In this document: in pieces, positions 55,122-64,000 of the stretch
How positions within the stretch are numbered: position 1 is the first letter of the stretch
Layout of the letters: every line of letters starts with the position of its first letter
Assembly: GCF_029784155.1 (NCBI RefSeq)
Contig: NC_073691.1
Span: 133,296,394 to 133,360,393, forward strand
From: Uranotaenia lowii
Lineage: Eukaryota > Arthropoda > Insecta > Diptera > Culicidae
DNA: 64,000 nucleotides
Direction of reading: 5' to 3'
Notes under the pieces: model-generated
Database searches by the model: none
What the model was told of the DNA's origin: nothing
Seen by the model: only the letters and a program-made list of their open reading frames with translations
Position numbers and translations under genes: made by a program

Positions 55122-55432
55122 TCTTATATATAAAAATGGAGGCGTTTTCTTTGTAACACCATCACGTATGAAAGGTCTGTCGGAATTAAGTGAAATTTGG
55201 TATCCGAGGGTTTTTCGGACCAGAGATGGTTTGTATAATAGTTTCGAGATTATTACTTTTTATGGAAGGGGGGCTCCTATACAAAATCAACTAGAAACGG
55301 GAAAAAACTCGAACAACTTGAAGGCAATTTTCATGAAAACTGATTCACAAGCACGAAGAAGTTGAAGAACTGTAAATATTTTCCAACAATTTATTAAGTA
55401 ACGGGTAAAGCGAAGTTTACCGGGTCAGCTAG
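55122..55432 (+). mobile_element. Non-autonomous Helitron, complete copy
   Basis: The element is 311 bp, with A before and T after. The start is TCTTATATATAAAAATGGAGG. The end is GGTAAAGCGAAGTTTACC, a perfect 6-bp stem, then GGGTCAGCTAG. There is no internal Rep/helicase ORF, so movement depended on an autonomous relative. It lies tandemly behind the truncated copy, an arrangement common for Helitrons. Confidence 0.92.
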
Positions 55433-55546
55433 TTTATTTATAAAGCTTTAAAAAATTAAAAAAAATCATAATCAAACAAGCACGCAATTGCATCGATGGG
55501 GACCCTAAAGTTCATAACGAAAATATGGTCATACGCTTATAATCTT

Positions 55547-55823
55547 ACACAGAAAATTTTTTTGAAGATTAGGTGTCACTGAAACTGCAACCTTTAAAAT
55601 AAATCAACCTGTAATTAACAGAACCTGTAATTTTAAATTTTTTTCCTTGAAAGTTAACAAAGATTCATTTATTATTACAGCAAATGTCCTGTAAAAAAAG
55701 TTGTACACTGAAAATTAAATGTCACGTTATTTGTTTTTCGATCTGTAAAATTACGGTAAATGTCCTGCTCCTCTTTGTTGCAGGACATTTGCGTAATTTT
55801 ACAGGAAATAATATTTGCTGTGT
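55547..55823. mobile_element. Small MITE with ACACAG ends
   Basis: Left end ACACAGAAAATTTTTTTG and right end the complement of ACACAGCAAATATTATTT enclose 277 bp. Inverted internal words (AATGTCCTG near 55685 and 55760, CAGGACATTTGCGTAATTTTACAG near 55781) add a second hairpin level. It is related by its ends to 2955-3767 and 10418-11922. Confidence 0.68.
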
Positions 55824-55839
55824 AGTTTTATTATGTCCT

Positions 55840-57001
55840 GGAAAAGGAATTTTTGATGAAACATCAGTAAGTCACACAAACGAAACCTATTTGCAAATCA
55901 TAGCTTGTGGGGAATCGTGGGCCACATTTTGTGGGGTATCTTGGGCCACCTATATTTTAATCATTCTGCGATTTGTTCACATTATGGGGCTCTTGCATAC
56001 ACTTAAGTTTGACATTACAAGAGCGAAAATGCCAATAAATCTGAAAAAGAGGGATCTCAGCTCCACTCACTTTTCACATGGGAAAGTAAGCGACGCGAAG
56101 CTTTGAGATTTGAATAGGCAGATGGGTAGAAAAGGGATCTCATCAAACCCTAAGGATCATAATGCCCTTGCGGGGTAAAACGCCAGCGACAATAATTTGA
56201 TAAATTTGGAGATTTGCGAAGTCTTTAGTGGATTCTTTTCACACAAATGTGTTCTTAAAACCAACACCTTGTAATTTTGATAAAAATGGTTACCAGATAT
56301 TCATTAAAACACGCATAACAATTAAATTGAATTTTGAGGTGGCTATCCTCACTTAAGTTGTAAAACGTGATCAAATGAAATAGGCTTTTACACCAAGATG
56401 ATTGCTTAAAACATCACAAAAACAATTGATGAAAACTGTGGTAAATTGTTGTTTTATGGTAAACTGAAGACAAATTAAATTTCAAATGTTCGATCAAAAT
56501 GCCCCCATGAATTTAGGGACAAATCGCCTTCCTCTCAAGGTGCTGTTCGGTAAGATGTAAACAAAACCACGTGTTTTATTCTAAATTTTGGAGTGCAGTT
56601 TTCCATGAATACAGACCGATTATCGAAATTATATGTCGATCTTCATCTTTGCTTAGTCCTAAATTATCATTAGGATGCGTAATAATTAGAACTTTCGATC
56701 GGATTTAAGTAAAAAACGTGCACAGAAAATCAAATCAGTTCACTAAATTTGTCGCCAAAAGCAGCAGAAAAATTTGGTTCAAACTGACGCAGTTCAAAAT
56801 AAAGTCAAGAATTTCAAAAAATTTCATTTTTTCATTGAGAAATGTTAACAAACCATTTATTTTTATGTGTAGAAAAACTTGGAAGTAAATGTTTTTTGCC
56901 CTTTTTTCCGAACAAAATAACAGAATTAATTTATTTTCACTGTAAATATTATGTTGTTTTCGAGTCGTTTTGATCCAATGTTTTGGAGCATCATTTGCCT
57001 A
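55840..57001 (+). other. Repeat R5 inner segment, then unassigned sequence
   Basis: 55840-55990 (ATGAAACATCAGTAAGTCAC, GCAAATCATAGCTTGTGGGG, TTGGGCCACCTATATTTTAA) is the inverted relative of 36620-36735. The open frame over it (55684-56106) spans two different repeats and is not a gene. From 56000 to 57001 nothing is recognised. Confidence 0.5.
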
Positions 57002-57006
57002 CACTG

Positions 57007-59515
57007 CACACTGGTACAGAACATCAATCTAGCAGAACTAAATTAATAGCGCCCAGGGATGAAAAGATAGACTTTTGATGTCTTCGACAACATTGCATAG
57101 TTTTACAAGGCGCAAACTTTGAAATAAAATATACAGTCGAGGGGTCCACCAATAGAAAGATAAAAAAGCTAAATTTTTTGTTAAGCATTTTAGAGCTTTG
57201 GTTTTTTCTACAAAGTTGTTTATCTTAACAAAATACATAACTTTGCTAAACAAACTAAAGTTCTACAATTTCATTCTAAGGAGTTACAATGAAATAAAAA
57301 AACTTGAAAAAACAGTTTTTTTTAATCTGAAACGTTGTAGGTAAGACAAAACAATTTTCAGTCTTCGAAACAAAGTTGGAAAAAGTTAAGATCTACAATT
57401 GTTTTGCACATTATGATGTGTTTGGAAATTGCTGAAACGCTGTAGAAAGCATTAAGTATAATATATTAACGATTTTCAAAGAAAAGTTTATCGAATTGCG
57501 CAAATTTTCGCACTATCAGCCAATGTTCCGAATATCACTCATTTTCAATGAATGTTTCTGATTGCCCTTCGCACCTGAACGTACAGCGGTCGGGTTTCGT
57601 TATTGATTGCTACTGGACCTACCCGATCATCGATCGTTCAATTCATCGCTTAAATACAAATCACCTCGCACGATGCTTGCTGTCAAAACAGTGCAGCACC
57701 ATCATCAAATTGGAATCTCACCAATGCGCAATGCATATGGCGAATCTTGTTGGTCTTCGATCAGGATTGAATGGATCAGGCAGTGAGTGAGTGATACATG
57801 AAGCCGATCATTAGCGTATTTTGTTTGATTTGATATACAGCAAACTAATAAATTTATTTGTTGTTATAACGTTTTTTAACATCAGTATGATTAAAATCAA
57901 ATTGTAGTTGTGTTTGTGAGGGAAAGATGTTCACTTTCGCCGTGTTTTTCAATTTTTACAAGTTCTTTTATTAAACTGTCGTCCGTCACGGTAAAACTAC
58001 TGAGAATTTATGGTGTCCCGCACAACTGTTTGATTTTTCTCGTCCTGCAAAAAATAATTTTGAATTTCATATAATTCAGGCAGATACTGAGTGAGCTACA
58101 TTCAGAATGGATCAGTTTGTATCTCAATCATCTCCGATATGCGATGTTTGCTAAACCGATAATTCTGAATGATGCGACTCGGTTTGCATAGCTGATAGGA
58201 GCGCTGATCGAGATTCCATACCAGCCAGGCGAAGCAGTTGCGAGAGGCGCTATCCCATTATACAATCAGAATGTTTCCAACAGGAAACGCATCCTGAGTG
58301 TTTGTTTTGATTGATTTTCGGAACACTGTTATCAGCCAATGCGGTTTTTTTTTGTGTTAAGAGGAATCATTACCATATAAAACTGTTGTGGAACTCGGTG
58401 GAACTCGAACCAATTTTAAGATTGGAAATCTAGTATTTTGTTCACAAATATCACTTTTATGAGAAACTTTATTAGTTTCTTAGTTTCTTTGATGCAATTC
58501 ACTTGCAGAATTTGAGAATAAGAAATAATTAGATGATTTACCCGGTTTTCCGTTTCAAATTTATCATTATAATCTGTACATCATTACATAAATGATATCT
58601 GTACGAACACGTGAAAGTGATTTAACTCCAAAAGTAAAGTAGCTTTCAGCTTTCAGTGGCAGGCCAATTTTTGCTCTATTTAACGAAAAAAAAAAACACT
58701 TTTGAGATAATAAGTTTTCGTTGGATTACAAACTCAATTTGATTAAAGGATCTATGACCATTTTGATAAATTCGATATGGAAAACCGGTTGAATCATCTA
58801 ATTATTTCTAATTCTCAAATTCTGCAAGTGAATTGCATCAAAGAAAGTAAGAAACTGATAAAGTTTTTAAAAAAAAGTGATATTTGTGAACAAAATACTA
58901 GATTTTCAATCTTAAAATTGCTTCGAGTTCCACCGAGTTCCACGCTAGTTTTATATGGTAATGATTCCTCTTAACACCAAAAATAAAATCCACATTGGCT
59001 GATAGTGCGAAAATTTGCGCAATTCGATAAACTTTTCTTTGAAAATCGTTAATATATTACACTAAATTCTTTCTACAGCGCTTCAGCAATTTCAAAACAC
59101 ATCATAATGTACAAAACAATTGTAGATCTTAACTTTTTCCAACTTTGTTTCGAAAACTGAAAATTGTTTTATCTTACCTACAACGTTTCAGATTAAAAAA
59201 ACTGTTTTTTCAAGGTTTTTTTTTTCATTTCATTGTAGCTCCTTAGAATGAAATTGTAGAACTTTAGTTTGTTTAGCAAAGTTATGTATTTTGTTAAGAT
59301 AAACAACTTTGTAGAAAAAACCAAAGCTCTAAAATGCTTAACAAAAAAGTTAGCTTTTTTATCTTGCTATTGGTGGACCCCTCGACTGTATATTTTATTT
59401 CAAAGTTTGCGCCTTGTAATACTATGCAATGTTGTCGAAGACATCAAAAGTCTATCTTTTCATCCATGGGCGCTATTAATTTAGTTCCGCTAGATTGATG
59501 TTCTGTACCAGTGTG
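57007..59515. mobile_element. Foldback element with Transib-like ends, copy 2 (carrying an insertion)
   Basis: The ends CACACTGGTACAGAACATC and its complement are flanked by CACTG on both sides (57002-57006, 59516-59520). The arms are near-perfect reverse complements: 57007-57513 pairs with about 59000-59515, and 58342-58545 pairs with about 58770-58990. The left arm is interrupted by an 804-bp insertion (57526-58329). Without it the palindrome is about 1.7 kb. The five-base duplication and CAC-starting heptamer agree with copy 1 and with Transib-type transposons. The palindromic open frames at 57038-57253 and 59269-59484 are the two arms read alike, not genes. Confidence 0.78.
57526..58329. 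mobile_element. 804-bp insertion in the foldback arm (12-bp direct repeat)
   Basis: TATCAGCCAATG is present at both edges (57514-57525, 58330-58341), while the paired arm has it once (complement near 58993-59004). This proves an insertion. The ends are weakly inverted (TTCCGAATATCACTCA against the complement of GTGTTCCGAAAATCAATCA). It has no recognised ORF and its class is uncertain. Confidence 0.75.
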
Positions 59516-59520
59516 CACTG

Positions 59521-61770
59521 GGGCGTTTAACATCCAACGATTTCGTAGGTTGCTTTTGAAGGCGTTTGTAAAAAAAAACGAATATTTTCAAAGTTTTTAC
59601 AAAAAAAAGGTAATATTTTTGACGGAATAGGAGCAGAAGATAGAAATACGAAGCACATATTGCAATGTATTCTGGTGTTCAGCTTGTTTATTCCGCAAAC
59701 AAGGTCATTTCCCTTAGCAGGTGCACATTCCCTCGAAATACCCTATATGGAAACGAAATTTACAAGGAGTCTCTTTGATTTGCATTTTGATGCATCTTAC
59801 CCCGGGCAGGTAACTGAATTATAAAAATGTTTAATTATAAAATATTTGTGATTGTTCGACAAATATTTCATCAAAAGTGTTGGAATAGGATGATTAAACC
59901 AGTTTAAAGTTTGTAGGTGGTACATATCATTAAGCCAATCCGTCATACTGGGTATAGTTTTTTACGGCATCGAAAAATGTTAAAATTTGTACATTTATTG
60001 ATGGATTTTTTAAATTTTGAAGGAAAATGAAAAACTTTAAAATACTAACTTAAGATGTGAAAAATTATATCATGATGATTGTATTCATTAACTCGATTAC
60101 GTTTTATAAAATTAAAAATTATATCAGTGCGATGTACACAAATATTGCGAGTAAGCCCGCTGTTGCATGCTGCCCCGTTTGATGGTACAACATGGAATTA
60201 TTTGGTAGATAACATTTTACTTTCTGCAATAAAGGTTATTTAAAAAATTGCTTTTTAAGACTTTTCCAATGCGAACCTAACTATCGAGTAGTTCAGGTCC
60301 CATTTTTGAGATTCCCAATTATTCCAATTTTAATGGGAAAATAAACTTTAAAATTATAGAACATCTATCGAGAATTATGTGATTTCAATTTGATATAAAA
60401 CTAATAATATAACTAATCTTCTTTCAATTGTATTCAATCAGCTTGTTTTTGAATCCAACTTCTATTTCTACAGCTCGTTCGACATCAAAATTAAACGATC
60501 AACAATGATTCTAGTGTAATGTAAAGTTCGTAACTCGTTAAATCTCTTCTTGATGCACGATGAATGTTTGCTTTATCTTGATTGAAAACACATTCCGACT
60601 AAAACAGACTGCCCATTAGAAATACGAGAACGCACTCAAACTTTCAGATTGCCCCCTGCATTGTGCCCACTCGTTCAGTCCTGCACAGCAATGTTCAGCT
60701 GGCCCCACCACAATGTAGAAAAGCTTATAAACCCCTCTGCATATAATCCGTCTAATCCCGGAAACCAGACCCGGCTCGGGGCAGATGGCATCCTCTGGCT
60801 TCCTCTAAGAACACCAGAAACGCAAATCCAATTAAAACGGGAAATACGATGGATTCTGGTCATCCTGGGCTTGTCCCCTGCCAGCGATTACTCAATGGGA
60901 ACAGTTTCAATTGTGAAATGCGACGCAGGGAATTGAAGAGATGGACAGACAGAATACCCATGCATTGGTAGATTGAACAACATTGAATGACGGATGTCTG
61001 TGGTCTAAAAATGGATCATACAGGTGCTTGCGAAGAGCGGTAGAATGTATTCTCTGAAACTTTCGACAATCAGTTTTGTTCAATTTTTGTTTTAAATGTG
61101 TGGTACGATTTACAAATTTAGATCGATATTTTAATAATTGGTAATCAGTCTTTAAAGTTATTCAAAAGGATTTTAATTGCAAATCCATCAGAATGAATGC
61201 AGATACGTACAATTTGAGAGATATTGGAAGGCAAAACGTATGATCGTTAGTGATACCAATAAAAGGGGAGATAAGGACATAATGGCCACCTTAAGGAAAA
61301 CGCTTATTTAACTATAGAAAACAGCTATAATATATAAATTACAAATTTGTTTCGTGTTCGAACACTAAAATAGTCTATTTCCTGATTGGCTGAAACTTGA
61401 AAAACTAGATTAAAACGTTTAAAAATGCATTTTAAATTTTTTTTGCCAAAAGCTGAAAACCCCCTGGGGTAGTATAAGCACCATTAATCGAGGCAGGATG
61501 AGAGTTTTCTGCCGGGGAATCTAGCAACTCGATGAAGTCAGGTGAGTCGTAGATTCATCTAACAAAGTAATAACAAATTAACCTAGGTCTGTTTGTAGAG
61601 TACAAACAATTCACGCACGCTCATACATTATGTTTCCGGTGCTTTGTTTGGCGGATGATGCTACTAGCCGTATATAGAACAATAAAAAACAATCCATCAT
61701 GAATGGTAAATGCAAAAAAATCACCTCGAACAGAATTCGAACTCTACTCTTTTGATTACCTCACCGACAC
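59521..61770 (+). other. Unassigned sequence with one GC-richer island
   Basis: Mostly AT-rich. At 60645-60940 composition rises, and one plus frame (60649-60936, 95 codons) and a minus frame are open. Neither shows a domain, codon pattern or splice context I recognise. Probably non-coding, possibly repeat. Confidence 0.35.
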
Positions 61771-63134
61771 CCCAAGCAACCAAAAGTCTCATATCTACTT
61801 AAACTCGTGCCTCCAAAGTTCGAATTACGCTGAACAAAAGTTCCAAAGGGAATTGGTTCCAAATTTCTTCGAATGTGAGCATGAAAGTTACAAAAGGTTC
61901 CTCAAATAGCCTTCTATGGACTTGAAGTTCCAAAATGTTCCTCAAACAGCTTTTTTGTGACATGTCATTCGCATCCACACAGTATAAAAGTTACAAATTG
62001 GGTATCAAATAGCCTTCTGTGAACTTCAAGTTCCAAGAAGTTCCTCAAATAGCCTTTTTTGTGACATGTAATTCGCATCATTCAGAATAAAAGTTACAAA
62101 TTGGGTCTCAAATAGCCTTCTATAGACTCGAAGTTCCAAAATGTTCCTCAAATAACCTTTTAAGAGACATGTCCGCCATTTCATGAATATGAAATGTGAA
62201 CGAACATCACAAAAGGGCATATAATAAATTAATCATTTTTTGGAGCTTGAAAATTGTTGAAATGTATAATTTATATTGAAACTTCAACTCAAAACAACTT
62301 AAAGCTAACTCGCAAATGATTGTTTTTGAAAAGAATAAATATTTTGACTTTATAAAATTTCGTCCAACTGTATTTATATACCACGAATTGATCACACATT
62401 GAAAGTCAGTTGAAGCAATTCATTAATTAAATATCAAGATAAACTCAAGGATTTGTATAATTTTATGCTTAACAGTTATAAACATGGAATTCCATTTCTT
62501 TAAAACCGATATTATTTTGGCGATTGATTTATACGCCGTTTCGTAATGTTTCTTAGTCATAATCAACATGCGTCTTTGCTGCTGGCCGCTGGCTGCACTT
62601 GAGGGTATTCTAGGAAGATTATAATCACTTCGAATTTTAGCTGCCGGTAAGGCAAAATCTAAGCGTGGCGTCGTGGCAGCGTGTTCGGCTATCAACTCGG
62701 AGGATGGGGTACAAATCTGGTACCAGGACTAATTTTTTCCATTACGTTGTTTGATTGCTTGAGTAAGCAAATCAAATAATTGTGAAGCAGAACTGGCGTG
62801 CGTGCCGACATGTATCGAACAAAATTAAAAACAAAGCAATTAAGTATGATCAATTGAGTGAGGGGATGGGAGGAATAAAGATGGATGCCGAGAAACCGGC
62901 AGCACCACATGGGCTGGTGATGACCAAAATGAGAGAGGAGAGGAGAATTATTTTTTGTTTTTGCTGATTAAACGTTTACTTGTGGGCTGAATAGAAGGCC
63001 GTTCAAATCTTTAATGGAACTTCAAAGTTTCAATAAGAACTTAAATTTTGGGCTGAATAAAAGGAACTTCAGCACATTGATTAAGCTGATTAAGCTGTGT
63101 TCGACCTTTTTAACGAGACTTTTGGTTGCTTGGG
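61771..63134. mobile_element. TIR-bounded element with CCCAAGCAACCAAAAGTCTC ends
   Basis: CCCAAGCAACCAAAAGTCTC at the left and its exact complement (with one shift after it) at the right enclose 1364 bp. The left part contains a 103-bp tandem repeat and GTTCC-rich words, the right part related AAGGAACTTC words in inverted sense. No transposase. A weak tRNA-like stretch (TGGCAGCGTGTTCGGC, then GGGGTACAAATCTGG) lies near 62668-62727. Target duplication not seen. Confidence 0.68.
61880..62190 (+). repeat. 103-bp tandem repeat, three units
   Basis: GTTACAAA begins units at 61887, 61990 and 62093. Each continues CAAATAGCCTTCT, GAACTTCAAGTTCCAA, GTTCCTCAAATAGCC, TGTGACATGT and TTCGCATC, with few differences. 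CAAATAGCC occurs twice per unit, so the unit itself is an older duplication. Confidence 0.85.
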
Positions 63135-64000
63135 ACGTTACTAAAAGGCCATATCGTCAGATGTAAACTGCAGCTCTATAATTCAGTTGACTACACCGAG
63201 TGGAATTCGCTGCTAGATTATACGGCAGAAAAAGCTCATCGTGCCCCTATTAATAGTGCTCTGTTTGCCCCGAGCCAACAAATTAAAGAAAAAACGTGTT
63301 TTAATATTGAATAAAGTGAAAAATCAAAATTTTATGATAGTGAAAATTGAGAGATAATGAGTACATCATGTTGCAGAGCGTACATTATAGATCAAGATGA
63401 TTTAAAGATCATAAGAGCTTATTTGGTGGTGCTCAATAATTATAATATTTTCGTCACTTGAGAACCTAGCTGGTTTTTTTAAATATCTCTGTAAAGATGA
63501 GAAAGAGATTCCTTTTTTTGTGAAAAATTAACACTATAGGAAGTACGAAACACATCCTCATGAAAATTTACTTAATAAAATACGAACTTTTGTAGAAAAG
63601 AGGAGTGCTTATTATGTCCCGGGTGCTCGTTATGCCCTTATCCCCCTATTAGCATTCCAAAATTTACCTTCCACTTATCTGGGCTTGAAATTCCAGGCAT
63701 TTTTTAAACCTGGTAAAAACTGGAGATTTGATTAGAATTTTCCAATAATACTGCAACAAATCTAAGCCAGATTCAAGCATTTTTTTGGAAAGAATAAAAG
63801 AAAATCACTTTGAAATTCAATTTTTCATCGAAGCAGCGTTCAAATCATTTGAAATGCTTCTATAATTTTTGTTTGTTATTTTGATGAAGGTAAATAACTC
63901 TGAACATGCCTCCTTAAATCAAAATATACCATCCGTCAATATGAGTTTTCTGCTTAGTTTTGCTTATAATGCTAACAAATCTGGGCAATGTCCGGGAGTT
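63135..64000 (+). other. Unassigned AT-rich sequence
   Basis: Nothing recognised. No phosphodiesterase catalytic exon is present up to the window end. Confidence 0.45.

Noticed and set aside
55684..56106. 140-codon plus frame
   Set aside because: It runs across a MITE end and repeat R5, and no protein family is recognisable.
57038..59484. Two nearly identical 71-residue open frames on opposite strands (57038-57253, 59269-59484)
   Set aside because: They are the same foldback arm read twice, with no domain.
60649..60936. 95-codon plus frame in a GC-richer island
   Set aside because: The opposite strand is also open, no domain or splice logic is seen, and it does not fit the phosphodiesterase catalytic domain.
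62395..62910. Minus-strand frames of 72-90 codons and a tRNA-like stretch
   Set aside because: They lie inside a TIR element, boxes are degenerate and no domain is visible.
1..64000. A novel defence or biosynthetic gene system
   Set aside because: The only coherent host coding sequence is the phosphodiesterase gene. All other coding traces are transposases or reverse transcriptases in decay.

Overview
The window reads as mosquito (Culicidae, probably culicine) nuclear DNA. It is AT-rich and intron-dominated. The only host gene I can support is a Pde11-type dual-GAF cyclic-nucleotide phosphodiesterase on the + strand. The rest is a dense graveyard of transposable elements (TEs). The mosquito call rests on near-colinear similarity of the gene to dipteran Pde11, and on DD37E Tc1/mariner-like elements of the kind first described from mosquitoes. 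The genus cannot be fixed from sequence alone.

Host gene. Six coding exons have good splice signals and consistent phases: 12611-12863, 27595-27840, 27911-28176, 40924-41025, 53139-53495 and 53742-53985. Joined, they give about 489 uninterrupted codons covering GAF-A, GAF-B and the start of the linker to the HD-type catalytic domain. The 5' exons and the catalytic exons are not in the window. Three introns are giant (14.7, 12.7 and 12.1 kb) and two are tiny (70 and 246 bp). All TE copies from about 12.9 to 53.7 kb are therefore intronic. The flanks (1-12.6 kb and 54.0-64 kb) are probably also intron.

Layout. 1-12.6 kb: LINE fragments, a TGCTGG-rich inverted-repeat element, a 1.66-kb ORF-less insertion flanked by a 23-bp direct repeat and ending in a SINE-like unit, a TA-flanked MITE, a Transib-like foldback and a TACACAG-end element. 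12.9-27.6 kb: a foldback element, a 3.1-kb (AGTCAAG)n heptanucleotide array that is open in all three + frames, and three mariner-type transposase relics. 28.2-40.9 kb: a small MITE, a cluster of six MITE copies, another foldback, two LINE remnants, a Helitron and a TTAA-flanked element. 41.0-53.1 kb: a tRNA-like sequence, a tandem repeat, and a LINE that was invaded by a mariner (itself invaded by a DD37E element and a SINE-like retro-insertion), by an R1-like LINE and by a TA-flanked MITE. 54-64 kb: Helitrons, small MITEs, a second Transib-like foldback with its own insertion, and a TIR-bounded element with a 103-bp tandem repeat.

No transposase or reverse transcriptase here looks intact. 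All carry stops, frameshifts, deletions or lost catalytic residues. The most interesting material is structural: several inverted-repeat families with recognisable target-site duplications, the nested chronology at 43-52 kb, the odd 1.66-kb retro-insertion, and the heptanucleotide array.
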